The notes under the pieces are model-generated. The model was given only the letters and a program-made list of their open reading frames with translations. It made no database searches and was not told where the DNA came from. From Paraglaciecola sp. L1A13 (GTDB taxonomy: Bacteria; Pseudomonadota; Gammaproteobacteria; Enterobacterales; Alteromonadaceae): DNA of 64,000 bases. Shown here piece by piece: positions 37,216 to 47,016 of the stretch. Position 1 is the stretch's first letter; every line of letters starts with the position of its first letter. The stretch is taken from NCBI RefSeq assembly GCF_009796745.1, contig NZ_CP047024.1, forward strand, positions 1,302,001 through 1,366,000. The letters run 5' to 3'. Made by a program: the position numbers and the translations under genes.

Positions 37216-38043
37216 TTAAGCCGCTTTATTTTGACTTTTACCTTTGCTCATTCTGACATTGAATAAGTTGCTAGCATGCGCCGTTTGGGTCCAATAAATC
37301 AATTTCATATCACCGCTGGGTAGCTCCGTCAGTGCTGAACAATTCTCAATCCAATCACCGTCGTTGTAATACTTTATGCCATTAATATCATCTACTTCGG
37401 GATGATGAATGTGTCCGCAAATGACGCCGTCTAAGTCCATTTGAAACGCACGATTAACGCAAGCATGTTTATATCGAGTTATGGCTTTATTAGCTTCTTT
37501 GATATGACTTTTTAAGTAACCTGCAAGGGACCAATAAGGGAATTTAAGAGCTGTTCTAGCCCCGTTGTACCAACGATTTATAAACAACAGAAAATCGTAA
37601 GCCTTGTCGCCGACCCAAGAATGTAGGGGGCCAAAGCAGACTTCTTGATCAAATTGATCACCATGCAGTACAAGTAGTTTTTTTCCATCGGCGGTGGTGT
37701 GAATCATTTCTCTGGCGATTTCGATCTCACCGAAAGTGATACCGTCATACTTTTGTAATGGAGCATCATGATTACCCGGTAAAAAGATAACGCGAGTGTC
37801 TTCTTTAGATAAATACATCAGCTTATGTAGAACTTGGTTATGGGCGTCTGGCCAGCGAAATTGCTTGCTCATTGCCCACATGTCTATGATGTCGCCCACT
37901 AAATATAAGGTTTCAATAGTAGAATGATTGAGGAAGTCGAGTAGATACTCAGCTTTGCAATCTTTGCTTCCTAAATGAATATCAGATAGCCACACCGTCC
38001 GGTAATGTGCGCGATAAACCAGAGTGTTATTCATATTACTCAC
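37216..38043 (-). CDS. LpxH-like metallophosphatase
   Basis: 275 residues with all calcineurin-type metal motifs in order: DIHLG, GDIID, GNHDAP, HGDQFD and GHIHHPE. It belongs to the UDP-2,3-diacylglucosamine diphosphatase-like family, yet is longer than typical LpxH and may act on another phospholipid or nucleotide. It lies 68 bases before the OlsF-like gene on the same strand, so a membrane-lipid role is likely. A true lpxH is not in the window, so its identity remains open. Confidence 0.8.
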   Translation of the reverse strand: MSNMNNTLVYRAHYRTVWLSDIHLGSKDCKAEYLLDFLNHSTIETLYLVGDIIDMWAMSKQFRWPDAHNQVLHKLMYLSKEDTRVIFLPGNHDAPLQKYDGITFGEIEIAREMIHTTADGKKLLVLHGDQFDQEVCFGPLHSWVGDKAYDFLLFINRWYNGARTALKFPYWSLAGYLKSHIKEANKAITRYKHACVNRAFQMDLDGVICGHIHHPEVDDINGIKYYNDGDWIENCSALTELPSGDMKLIYWTQTAHASNLFNVRMSKGKSQNKAA

Positions 38044-38116
38044 CTTTAGCTGTTTAACACTCAGGCTAAAAGTAACGCTTTACAGTAACGTGACGGTAAT
38101 TTGAAACTATGATGAC

Positions 38117-38146
38117 AGTGGGCTTTAGCTGAACTAAAAGCCCACT
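38117..38146 (-). terminator. Hairpin downstream of glnD
   Basis: AGTGGGCTTT pairs with AAAGCCCACT, extended by two more pairs past one bulged base, around CTGAA. No T-run follows on the minus strand, so it is a hairpin with uncertain terminator activity between glnD and the metallophosphatase. Confidence 0.45.
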
Positions 38147-38160
38147 CGTTGGGAAGTAGG

Positions 38161-40773
38161 TTAGTCGAGCGTTTCAGCTAACCGTTTTTTGAGTTCGACT
38201 TCTTGATTCTGGGTTAACGCTTTATTCTCACTGTTACTAATAATGAATAAATCTTCCGCTCGTTCACCTATGGTGGCTATTTTTGCCATTCTCAAAGAAA
38301 ACTTCATTTCAACCAATAAGTTACCTACTTTTGCCAAAAGACCAGGGGCATCCAATGCTTCGAGCTCAACTAAGGTAACGTCGGGTTGATTGGAATAAAA
38401 ACGCACTTTGGTGGGCACATCTAATTGCTTCATTTGACGAGACATCTTTCGGCGGTTTTGGTGTTCAATCCCAGGTTTATTCAATTGGTTCGTTACGGCT
38501 TCTTTTAAGCTTGTTAAGCGACTAGGAGACATTATTCTGTCACCATTTTGCTCAAGAATAATAAAACTATCGAAAACATAACCATCATTGGTTTTCATTA
38601 TTTGCGCATCGTGAATAGAGCAATTTCTGCTATCTAGTACGGACGCAACTTGAGCAAAAAGATTGATTTTATCTTTACCGTAAACCAAAAGCTCGGTACC
38701 CGATTTAGCAGTATGTTCATTGGCATCGACCAAAAGAAAATCATCAGTCATAGGATGCGCGGCTAAAATAACACCCGCATGCCATGCAATTTGGTCTGGC
38801 TTAAAGCGAACGAAATAATCTTCTTTTAAGCGTTTCCAAAATTGTTCGACTTGGCTTTCATTAACCCCCCGTCCCATTAGCAGCGTTTTGGCCTTGCTCT
38901 GGTGATCATCTATCCGGTCTTGTAGCGCAACCTTGCATTCTAGGCCGTTATCTAACGCTTTTTGCGTTAATAGATATAACTCTCGAAGTAAGGTGGCTTT
39001 CCAATCATTCCACAGGCTATCGTTCGTAGCGCGAATATCGGCTAACGTCAAAACGTACAGGTGATTTAGATGATTATGGGTACGGACATTGTTAGTAAAT
39101 TCATTGATTACACTTGGGTCGTATATATCTCTACGCTGGGCAATGACTGACATCATTAAATGGCTTTCTACTAGCCAAGCAATAAGTTCGGCGTCTTTGT
39201 CGTTGATTTCATGCATAGCACAAAACTCGATCACATCTTGCGCGCCCAATTTTGAGTGATCACCATTGCGACCTTTTCCAATATCATGAAAAATAGCTGC
39301 AATATAAAGTAGTTCAGGTTTATCCAAGTTGCGCACAATCTGACTGCAACGCGGAAAATCAGTATTGCCTTGACTGTACTGGTAAATATTTTTAACCAAT
39401 CTATGGGTATGTTCATCAACGGTGTAAGCATGGAATAAATCGAATTGCATCATGCCGACAATATGATCCCATTGAGGTAGGTAGGATTGCAATATCCCGT
39501 GTTTGTGCATGATATCCCATGCAAGACCGAAAAAATCAGGATGCTGCAATAACTCGATAAACAAGCTGCGACATCTGGGTTTCTCACAGTAATATTGGCT
39601 GTGAAATTTACGCCTAGCATAGCGTAACTGACGCAGTACACTAGAATGTAAGCCTTCTACCTGTGGGGTATCAGCAATTAGTAATAAACATTGCAGAATA
39701 TCTTCAGGTTCATTAAATACATTGTCATGACGGGTGGCAAGCAACCCGTCATCGATTTCAAAACTTGGGTTGATGATACTCTTGTTTTTAACCTTTATTT
39801 TCAGTACATCGTGACCAAAACGTTGCAGTAGCATCTCATTAAGTTCGCTTATTCTGCGTACGGTTCTGAAAAAGGATTTCATCATCCGTTCAACTGATGC
39901 TTTGCCATCATCGCCATAACCCAGTCTGCTGGCGACATCATTCTGATAATCAAAGAGTAAGCGGTTTTCACTGCGTTGGGCTTGTAGATGGAGTGCGAAT
40001 CGGATACGCCACAAGTTAGAACGACACTCGAGTAACTCCTGAAATTCTTGTTCGGTGAAATAGCCGCGCTCAACCAACTCTGTGCCTCTTAGCACCTTGA
40101 AATGCTTCTTGGCTATCCAGCCGATATTCTGAATATCTCGCAAGCAGCCGGGGCTTTCTTTTACGTTTGGCTCAAGGTTGTACGAGGTTCCTTTAAATTT
40201 TGAATGGCGTATTTGTTGTTCTTTAGATTTCGCGATAAAGAAATCTTTACTGGTCCAGTATCCGCGTCCGTGTAGTTTTTTATTCAGCGCTAGAAAGGTA
40301 TCTTGATTACCAGTGAGTAACCTTGCTTCAACCAAGTTGGTTGCTATCGTTACATCGCCTCTAGCAAGGGAAACCGTTTCTTTTATGCTACGCACTGATT
40401 GACCGATATCGAGTCCGATATCCCACAGAAATGTGATGAACTGACCAATAGTATTTTGCTGAGCTTTCGATAAAGAACCAGGGCTTAGCAATAATAAGTC
40501 AATGTCAGAATAGGGCTGAAGTTGCCCCCGTCCATATCCGCCAACTGCTACTAAGGCTATTTTGGTTTCTTTATGTAAATCAAGTAGCTGCCATGCATGG
40601 CACAATAAGGCGTCTACAAAGGTTGCTCGGCCTGTTATTAAAATGTCTACATCGACTCGTGTAAATTCATTTTCTAACCAACTGTAACTATCGCTAATAC
40701 AGGTTTTAAATGCTGGAATGTCGTCGGTGGATTGAATAAGGTGAATTTTTTCAATTAAGGTTTGCAGAGACAA
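38161..40773 (-). CDS. glnD: PII uridylyltransferase/uridylyl-removing enzyme GlnD
   Basis: 870 residues. In order: nucleotidyltransferase with GGYGRGQLQPYSDIDLLLL (about 75-95), a linking helical part, an HD hydrolase domain with FHDIGKGRNGDHS (about 490-510), and two C-terminal ACT domains (from about 690 and 800) that sense glutamine. It uridylylates PII proteins when nitrogen is short and reverses this when it is plentiful. The start is TTG with AGGA 7 bases upstream. Confidence 0.96.
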   Translation of the reverse strand: MSLQTLIEKIHLIQSTDDIPAFKTCISDSYSWLENEFTRVDVDILITGRATFVDALLCHAWQLLDLHKETKIALVAVGGYGRGQLQPYSDIDLLLLSPGSLSKAQQNTIGQFITFLWDIGLDIGQSVRSIKETVSLARGDVTIATNLVEARLLTGNQDTFLALNKKLHGRGYWTSKDFFIAKSKEQQIRHSKFKGTSYNLEPNVKESPGCLRDIQNIGWIAKKHFKVLRGTELVERGYFTEQEFQELLECRSNLWRIRFALHLQAQRSENRLLFDYQNDVASRLGYGDDGKASVERMMKSFFRTVRRISELNEMLLQRFGHDVLKIKVKNKSIINPSFEIDDGLLATRHDNVFNEPEDILQCLLLIADTPQVEGLHSSVLRQLRYARRKFHSQYYCEKPRCRSLFIELLQHPDFFGLAWDIMHKHGILQSYLPQWDHIVGMMQFDLFHAYTVDEHTHRLVKNIYQYSQGNTDFPRCSQIVRNLDKPELLYIAAIFHDIGKGRNGDHSKLGAQDVIEFCAMHEINDKDAELIAWLVESHLMMSVIAQRRDIYDPSVINEFTNNVRTHNHLNHLYVLTLADIRATNDSLWNDWKATLLRELYLLTQKALDNGLECKVALQDRIDDHQSKAKTLLMGRGVNESQVEQFWKRLKEDYFVRFKPDQIAWHAGVILAAHPMTDDFLLVDANEHTAKSGTELLVYGKDKINLFAQVASVLDSRNCSIHDAQIMKTNDGYVFDSFIILEQNGDRIMSPSRLTSLKEAVTNQLNKPGIEHQNRRKMSRQMKQLDVPTKVRFYSNQPDVTLVELEALDAPGLLAKVGNLLVEMKFSLRMAKIATIGERAEDLFIISNSENKALTQNQEVELKKRLAETLD

Positions 40774-40921
40774 GATACGTTCCTTTATTCAATGTGATGA
40801 CAATTTTATATGGAATGGTGCTCGCTTAAGGTTTATCTATTTACGAACCTATGACAAATAATTAATTCAAGTAAGAACTAATTATTTATCATAAGCTTAG
40901 ATAACTCTATGTGGAAAATGC

Positions 40922-41713
40922 TTAATGATTGATTACGCGTGCGATATCTTCATCGTCTCTAAGGGTAAGAATTTCGACCCCAGTTTCTGTCACGAGCAAG
41001 GTATGTTCCCATTGTGCACTTAGGCTGCGATCTTTCGTTACGACGGTCCAATCATCTGGCAATACTTTTGAATAACGTTTACCCGCATTTATCATAGGCT
41101 CTATGGTGAAACACATGCCAGCTTCTAAAACTTCACCTGTATTTGGGCGACCGTAGTGAACCACTTGTGGTTCTTCGTGGAAATTAGCTCCAATACCATG
41201 GCCACAGTATTCCCGCACTATCGAGTAATTATGGCCTTCAGCATGTTGCTGTATTGCATGACCAATATCCCCTAAGCGCACGCCAGGTTTGACCATTTTT
41301 ATGCCGATATACAGGGCTTCTTGCGTGACACGAATTAGCCGTTCAGTCATGATGCTGGGTTTTCCGACGACAAACATCTTTGATGTATCACCATGATAAC
41401 CATCTTTTATGACGGTCACATCAATATTGACACTATCTCCTTCCTTCAATTTTTTATCAGCCGGAATACCATGGCAAATAACATGATTAACTGATGTACA
41501 AATAGATTTGGGGAAGGGAGGGTTGCCATAATTTAATGGGGCAGGGATTGCTTGTTGGTCATTGACAATATAGTCATGACATAGCTGATTAAGCTTTTCA
41601 GTCGTCACACCTTTCTTCACATGTGGACCAATCATTTGTAATACATCAGCTGCAAGTCGTCCGGCAACTCGCATTTTTTCAATTTCTTGTGCGGTTTTGA
41701 TAGTAGCAGGCAA
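40922..41713 (-). CDS. map: Methionine aminopeptidase, type I
   Basis: 263 residues. Metal ligands are the Asp pair in VNIDVTVIKDGYHGDTS, His in YCGHGIGANFHEEP, Glu in FTIEPMI and Glu in WEHTLLVT. It removes initiator Met from new proteins. The start is TTG with AGGAC 7 bases upstream. It is divergent from rpsB, the standard gammaproteobacterial arrangement. Confidence 0.96.
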   Translation of the reverse strand: MPATIKTAQEIEKMRVAGRLAADVLQMIGPHVKKGVTTEKLNQLCHDYIVNDQQAIPAPLNYGNPPFPKSICTSVNHVICHGIPADKKLKEGDSVNIDVTVIKDGYHGDTSKMFVVGKPSIMTERLIRVTQEALYIGIKMVKPGVRLGDIGHAIQQHAEGHNYSIVREYCGHGIGANFHEEPQVVHYGRPNTGEVLEAGMCFTIEPMINAGKRYSKVLPDDWTVVTKDRSLSAQWEHTLLVTETGVEILTLRDDEDIARVINH

Positions 41714-42025
41714 AGCAATGTCCTAATTTTTGGGGTATGCAAATAATGTGGTTATATCTTAACTTTTCAAGGCGCTGGTGTATAGCATCTATACGTAAAC
41801 TTGAATTTATCTTGTTCCCATGGTATAAAGCGCCCCGCTGAAACGGCTGTTCGTTGCGCTGCTCTTTTTGAGCATGTCATCAGACGGTTATTTACAGCGA
41901 CTAACCTATAGTTAATAACACACATACATCGACACAGTTTTCGGGGTGTTTGTGCAAGATTCGTCTGCACAGATCGAGAGCTGGGATGTATGGAGGCCTA
42001 ACCCCATATTAAGGAAACTAATATA
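41714..42025. other. map/rpsB divergent region with long rpsB leader
   Basis: These 312 bases carry no gene. The rpsB promoter at 41801..41829 predicts transcription from about 41836, leaving a leader near 190 bases. Several GC-rich segments could pair (for example around 41830-41860 and 41935-42005). In other gammaproteobacteria the rpsB leader binds ribosomal protein S2 for autogenous control; the same role here is likely but not folded or proven. Confidence 0.55.
41801..41829 (+). promoter_or_regulatory. Strong sigma-70 promoter of rpsB-tsf
   Basis: TTGAAT and TATAAA are separated by the ideal 17 bases. A GC-rich discriminator (GCGCCCCGC) follows the -10, a feature of stringently controlled ribosomal promoters. 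Confidence 0.82.
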
Positions 42026-42757
42026 ATGGCAAATGTATCAATGCGCGACATGCTTCAAGCCGGCGTTCACTTCGGTCACCAAACACGTTACTGGAACCCA
42101 AAAATGAAACCTTTCATCTTTGGCGCTCGTAACAAAGTTCACATCATTAACTTAGAAAAAACAGTTCCGTTGTTCAACAATGCGTTGAACTACATTGGCG
42201 GTGTTGCTTCTAAAAAAGGTAAAATCCTTTTTGTTGGTACTAAACGCGCAGCAAGTGATGCCGTTCGTGACGCAGCAGTTAAATGTGATCAATTCTACGT
42301 TAACAAACGTTGGTTGGGCGGCATGTTGACTAACTGGAAAACAGTTCGTCAATCAATCAAACGCTTGAAAGATCTAGAACAACAAAGCCAAGACGGCACG
42401 TTCGACAAAATCACTAAAAAAGAAGTGCTTATGTTACAACGTGAAATGGCTAAGCTAGAAAACAGCTTGGGCGGAATCAAAAACATGGGTGGTCTTCCTG
42501 ACTGTCTTTTCGTTGTTGATGCCGATCACGAGCACATTGCGATTACCGAAGCGCGTAACCTTGGTATTCCAGTTGTTTCTATCGTCGACACTAACTCAAA
42601 TCCAGATGGTGTTGATTACATCATTCCTGGTAACGATGATGCGATCCGTGCAGTTCAACTTTATTTGAACACTGCTGCTGACGCTGTTATCGAAGGTCGT
42701 GAGAAAAACATTGAAGTACAGGCTGAAGAAGGTGAGTTTGTTGAAGCTGCTGAGTAA
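42026..42757 (+). CDS. rpsB: 30S ribosomal protein S2
   Basis: 243 residues. Starts [20 protein letters not shown], with RRWLGG-type segment [14 protein letters not shown] and the PDCLFVVD and [13 protein letters not shown] blocks typical of S2. AAGGAAA precedes the ATG. Codon use is strongly biased as expected for a highly expressed gene. It is separated from tsf by a hairpin. Confidence 0.98.
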   Translation: MANVSMRDMLQAGVHFGHQTRYWNPKMKPFIFGARNKVHIINLEKTVPLFNNALNYIGGVASKKGKILFVGTKRAASDAVRDAAVKCDQFYVNKRWLGGMLTNWKTVRQSIKRLKDLEQQSQDGTFDKITKKEVLMLQREMAKLENSLGGIKNMGGLPDCLFVVDADHEHIAITEARNLGIPVVSIVDTNSNPDGVDYIIPGNDDAIRAVQLYLNTAADAVIEGREKNIEVQAEEGEFVEAAE

Positions 42758-42823
42758 TCAGTCTCTTTAATATACCTATTGAGTCAGTCTGTTAATGCAC
42801 ACATGTGCATGACACGAAAATTT

Positions 42824-42850
42824 AACAGGGGCTGATGCCCCTGTTTTTTA
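42824..42850 (+). terminator. Terminator/attenuator between rpsB and tsf
   Basis: AACAGGGGC pairs perfectly with GCCCCTGTT around TGAT, followed by further T. It lies in the rpsB-tsf gap, so it may let only part of transcription pass to tsf. Confidence 0.88.
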
Positions 42851-42889
42851 ATCCTAATTTTAGTACATATTATTGCTGAGGAAACGACA

Positions 42890-43762
42890 ATGGCAGTGAC
42901 AGCAGCCCTAGTTAAAGAATTACGCGAGCGTACCGCTGCAGGTATGTTGGATTGTAAAAATGCACTTGTTGAAACCGACGGTGACATTGAACTTGCGATC
43001 GAGAATATGCGCAAGAACGGTCAAGCAAAAGCCGCTAAAAAAGCAGGTCGTATCGCCGCTGAAGGCGTTATTTTGACCAAAGTTGCAAACGGCGTTGCAA
43101 CTATGATTGAATTGAACAGTGAAACTGATTTTGTTGCTCGTGATGACGGCTTCGTAGCGTTCGGTAACCAACTAATCGAAGTAGCATCAGCGAACAGAGT
43201 TAATGATATCGAAACATTGAACAACTCAATTGTTAATGGCGTTAAAGTTAGCGATGCCCGTGACACATTAGTTGCTAAAATCGGTGAAAACATTTCTCCA
43301 CGTCGTGTTGTTTCGGTTGAAGGTGAAAACCTTGGCGCATACGTACACAGTGCGCGTATCGGCGTTATTGCTATCCTTAAAGGTGGTGACGAAGAATTAG
43401 CAAAAGATATTGCTATGCACGTAGCGGCAGCTAATCCTCAGTTTGTTAAACCTACTGATGTACCAGCTGAAGTTGTTGCAAAAGAGAAAGAAATTCAACT
43501 TGATATCGCTATGCAGTCAGGCAAGCCTGCTGAGATAGCTGAGAAAATGGTTTCTGGTCGTATGAATAAGTTTACTTCAGAAGTTAGCTTAACGGGCCAA
43601 CCATTCATCAAAGATCCTTCAATGACGGTTGCTCAGTTGCTTAAAGCTAAGAATGCAGACGTGATTAACTTCGTTCGTTTCGAAGTTGGCGAAGGTATTG
43701 AGAAGAAAGAAGAAGATTTTGCTGCTGAAGTAGCTGCACAAATGGCCGCTGCTAAGAAATAA
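42890..43762 (+). CDS. tsf: Elongation factor Ts
   Basis: 290 residues. The N-terminal UBA-like part [20 protein letters not shown], the core with [14 protein letters not shown] (the TDFVA motif that contacts EF-Tu), and a C-terminal coiled coil. It recharges EF-Tu by nucleotide exchange. GAGGAAAC precedes the ATG. A strong terminator follows. Confidence 0.98.
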   Translation: MAVTAALVKELRERTAAGMLDCKNALVETDGDIELAIENMRKNGQAKAAKKAGRIAAEGVILTKVANGVATMIELNSETDFVARDDGFVAFGNQLIEVASANRVNDIETLNNSIVNGVKVSDARDTLVAKIGENISPRRVVSVEGENLGAYVHSARIGVIAILKGGDEELAKDIAMHVAAANPQFVKPTDVPAEVVAKEKEIQLDIAMQSGKPAEIAEKMVSGRMNKFTSEVSLTGQPFIKDPSMTVAQLLKAKNADVINFVRFEVGEGIEKKEEDFAAEVAAQMAAAKK

Positions 43763-43807
43763 TTGCGCCATTTGCTTTTGCGAAAAGCCAATGTCATATA
43801 AACTACT

Positions 43808-43835
43808 GGCACCTCAAATTGAGGTGCCTTTTTAT
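43808..43835 (+). terminator. Terminator of rpsB-tsf
   Basis: GGCACCTCA pairs perfectly with TGAGGTGCC around AAT, followed by five T. It isolates tsf from pyrH. Confidence 0.93.
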
Positions 43836-44031
43836 ATGTGAACCAAGCTATATAACGGCATGTACTTTGAAATTAGTTACAGATACGTTTTTTATGACAA
43901 TATTTTTGTACAATGTATTGAACGATAAGGTTTTAGAAACGCCTTAGTTACTGCCTATATGGCATATCGTACATTGTTATATCGAGTGTTTTTTGACCCC
44001 CATTATTCGTTAAACAAGGAATAGCCTGCCG

Positions 44032-44766
44032 ATGAGTACAACACCTAAACATACCTATCGAAGAATTTTATTAAAACTAAGTGGCGAAGCCTTAATGGGC
44101 GAAGAAGGCTTTGGAATTGATCCCAAGGTACTTGAGCGTATGGCTCAAGAAATAAAAGAAATAGTTGAATTGGGCATCCAAGTTGGTTTAGTCATAGGCG
44201 GCGGTAACTTATTCCGTGGTGAAGGACTTGCTAAAGCAGGCATGAATCGCGTTGTTGGCGATCACATGGGTATGCTAGCAACCGTTATGAATGGCTTAGC
44301 TATGCGAGACGCCCTGCACAGAGCTTTCGTAAACGCGCGCTTGATGTCTGCCATTCCTTTGAATGGCGTTTGTGATGCCTACAATTGGGCTGAAGCTATC
44401 AGTTTGTTGAAATCTGGTCGTGTAGTTATTTTTGCTGCAGGTACAGGTAACCCATTCTTTACAACCGATTCAGCTGCTTGTTTACGTGGTATCGAAATAG
44501 AAGCTGATGCGGTACTAAAAGGCACTAAAGTCGATGGCGTATATGATTCTGACCCAGCAAAGAATCCAAATGCCGTTATGTATGACAGATTGTCGTACAC
44601 TGAAGTATTAGATAAAGAATTAAAAGTGATGGATTTAGCGGCGTTCACTTTAGCGCGTGACCACAATATCCCTATCCGTGTTTTCAACATGAATAAACCC
44701 GGCTGCTTACGAGCAGTTGTGCTTGGTGAAGATGTTGGCACCGTAATTTGCCATCCAGAAAAATAA
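44032..44766 (+). CDS. pyrH: UMP kinase
   Basis: 244 residues of the amino-acid kinase fold. [30 protein letters not shown] and [16 protein letters not shown] are conserved. It phosphorylates UMP to UDP. CAAGGAAT lies upstream of the ATG. It stands between tsf and frr, the usual order. Confidence 0.97.
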   Translation: MSTTPKHTYRRILLKLSGEALMGEEGFGIDPKVLERMAQEIKEIVELGIQVGLVIGGGNLFRGEGLAKAGMNRVVGDHMGMLATVMNGLAMRDALHRAFVNARLMSAIPLNGVCDAYNWAEAISLLKSGRVVIFAAGTGNPFFTTDSAACLRGIEIEADAVLKGTKVDGVYDSDPAKNPNAVMYDRLSYTEVLDKELKVMDLAAFTLARDHNIPIRVFNMNKPGCLRAVVLGEDVGTVICHPEK

Positions 44767-44790
44767 GATAATTAATTAGGAAGTCATTTT

Positions 44791-45348
44791 ATGATTGATG
44801 AAATCAATGTAGATGCGCGTGAGCGCATGGAAAAAAGTATTCTTGCACTGCGTGGACAATTTGCCAAAATTCGTACCGGTCGTGCTCATCCTAGTTTGTT
44901 AGACAGCATTATGGTGCCTTATTACGGTGCACCCACTCCGTTAAAACAGCTTGCTAACGTCATCGCGGAAGATTCCCGCACATTAGCCCTGACAGTTTTT
45001 GATAAAAGCTCAGCTCAAGCCGTTGAAAAAGCCATTATGCAATCTGATCTTGGTTTGAACCCCATGAGTGCAGGGACGGTTATTCGTATTCCTATGCCAG
45101 CACTTACTGAAGAACGCCGCAAAAGTTTAATACGTGTAGTGCGTGGCGAAGCAGAAGGCGGTCGTGTAGCCGTGCGTAATATTCGTCGTGATGCTAACGG
45201 TGATCTTAAAGAGTTATTGAAAGAGAAAGAAATTAGTGAAGATGACGCTCACCGCGGTGAAGATGCCATCCAGAAGCTGACTGATGAATTCGTTAAACAG
45301 ATTGATGATATATTAGCAGCGAAAGAAACAGAGTTAATGGAAGTGTAG
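44791..45348 (+). CDS. frr: Ribosome recycling factor
   Basis: 185 residues, with the [15 protein letters not shown] helix and [20 protein letters not shown] near the C-terminus. With EF-G it splits post-termination ribosomes. TTAGGAAG precedes the ATG, 25 bases after pyrH. Confidence 0.97.
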   Translation: MIDEINVDARERMEKSILALRGQFAKIRTGRAHPSLLDSIMVPYYGAPTPLKQLANVIAEDSRTLALTVFDKSSAQAVEKAIMQSDLGLNPMSAGTVIRIPMPALTEERRKSLIRVVRGEAEGGRVAVRNIRRDANGDLKELLKEKEISEDDAHRGEDAIQKLTDEFVKQIDDILAAKETELMEV

Positions 45349-45362
45349 TGGTCGCCTGATAA

Positions 45363-46103
45363 ATGAATTCAGAATCACAACTTATCAATAAACTCATGCC
45401 ACAGCACGTTGCTATCATTATGGACGGCAACGGGCGGTGGGCTAAAAAGAAAGGCAAAATCCGTACCTTTGGCCATCGTGCCGGGGTCAAAGGTGTGCGA
45501 GCATCGGTGTCTTTCTCTCTTAAAAATAATATCAAAGTGTTAACGCTATTTGCCTTTAGCAGCGAAAATTGGAATCGCCCTCAAGAAGAAGTGGGTGTGC
45601 TGATGGAACTGTTTAAAATGGTGTTGAGCAGTGAAGTAAAAAAACTGCACAAAAATAATGTTAGGCTTCGTGTTATTGGTGACACCAGTCGTTTTGATAA
45701 AAAACTGGTTGAGCAAATTCGTGATGCAGAGCTTTTAACGGCAAATAACGACGCTTTGGTATTGAACATTGCTGCCAACTACGGCGGGCGCTGGGAAATC
45801 ATTAATGCAACAAAAGCGATTGCTGAACAAGTAAAAGCAGGATCACTCGATAGCAATGACATCGATGAAAACCTATTTAATGGTTTTACTTGTTGTTCAG
45901 ATTTACCTGAACTCGATTTATTGATTCGTACCGGCGGTGAAACGCGTATTAGTAACTTTCTTTTATGGCAAGTTGCCTACGCAGAATTGTATTTTACTGA
46001 TACATATTGGCCGGATTTCAACGAAGATGCATTTAAACTTGCCATCGACAATTTTGCTGATAGGCAACGTCGTTACGGGATGACGGGCGAACAGGTTAGT
46101 TAA
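45363..46103 (+). CDS. uppS: Undecaprenyl diphosphate synthase
   Basis: 246 residues. HVAIIMDGNGRWAKKKGK holds the catalytic Asp and the diphosphate site; GHRAGVKGVRA and LTLFAFSSENWNRP follow, and DLLIRTGGETRISNFLLWQ is the second allyl site. It makes the C55 lipid carrier for cell wall and O-antigen. It is 14 bases after frr. Confidence 0.97.
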   Translation: MNSESQLINKLMPQHVAIIMDGNGRWAKKKGKIRTFGHRAGVKGVRASVSFSLKNNIKVLTLFAFSSENWNRPQEEVGVLMELFKMVLSSEVKKLHKNNVRLRVIGDTSRFDKKLVEQIRDAELLTANNDALVLNIAANYGGRWEIINATKAIAEQVKAGSLDSNDIDENLFNGFTCCSDLPELDLLIRTGGETRISNFLLWQVAYAELYFTDTYWPDFNEDAFKLAIDNFADRQRRYGMTGEQVS

Positions 46104-46152
46104 TGGCTAATTTGTTTGTGGTTATCGCCACTTCTGTTTTTGAGGGCTCACT

Positions 46153-47016
46153 ATGTTGAGAGAACGTATTCTAACCGCTCTAGTGTTAGCACCGCTGGTA
46201 TTGTGTTCGATATTATTTCTACCCATGATTGGTTTCGAAATCGCTATGATTGGTGTGCTAGGCCTTGGAGCTTGGGAATGGGCCAATATGTCTGGTTTTG
46301 TTACCCGTCAAACCAAGGCGCTTTATACCTTTATTATCGTAGCAATTTGTGGCTATTTTACCTTTGCCATTGATGTAGAGAATATCTGGTATCAAGGGCA
46401 ATTGAATAGTCTCTATCACTATATTTTAGGCACAGCTGCTCTGTGGTGGTTTATCTCTTTATTGATGATAATTGCCTATCCCCGTTTTAGTTCTTTTTGG
46501 CGCACACGTAGAGGTATCCAAGGTTTATTTGGGGTGTTAACACTCATACCAACTTGGGTGGCGATAGTGTCATTACGCACCAGTTTGTACGACGTTGATA
46601 GTTTTTACGGTGCATCTCTTATTTTTTACGTATTGGGTATCGTATGGGCGGCTGACATTGGTGCATTCTTTGTTGGGGTTAAATTTGGTCGTACTAAGTT
46701 GCGTCCAAAAGTATCACCTGGGAAAACGTTTGAAGGCTTAATGGGTGGGGTCGGGGCATCATCACTGATTATTGCCTTTGCTGCATTACATTATGCTGTT
46801 GATCCTAGTCGTATCTGGATAAATATTTTGATCGGTGGCTTGACGGTTGCCGTCTCTGCGTTGGGTGATTTGAACGAAAGTATGCTGAAACGTTGCGCAG
46901 GTATAAAAGATAGCGGTAATTTATTGCCTGGTCACGGTGGGATTTTAGATCGTATTGACAGCTTAACGGCGGCCTTTCCTGTCTTTGCGTTTTGTTACGT
47001 TTCTTGGATGGCCTAA
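46153..47016 (+). CDS. cdsA: Phosphatidate cytidylyltransferase
   Basis: 287 residues with seven or eight membrane helices. The C-terminal family signature is present as SALGDLNESMLKRCAG and KDSGNLLPGHGGILDRIDS. It makes CDP-diacylglycerol for phospholipids. Its stop codon TAA shares its last base with the dxr ATG. Confidence 0.96.
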   Translation: MLRERILTALVLAPLVLCSILFLPMIGFEIAMIGVLGLGAWEWANMSGFVTRQTKALYTFIIVAICGYFTFAIDVENIWYQGQLNSLYHYILGTAALWWFISLLMIIAYPRFSSFWRTRRGIQGLFGVLTLIPTWVAIVSLRTSLYDVDSFYGASLIFYVLGIVWAADIGAFFVGVKFGRTKLRPKVSPGKTFEGLMGGVGASSLIIAFAALHYAVDPSRIWINILIGGLTVAVSALGDLNESMLKRCAGIKDSGNLLPGHGGILDRIDSLTAAFPVFAFCYVSWMA

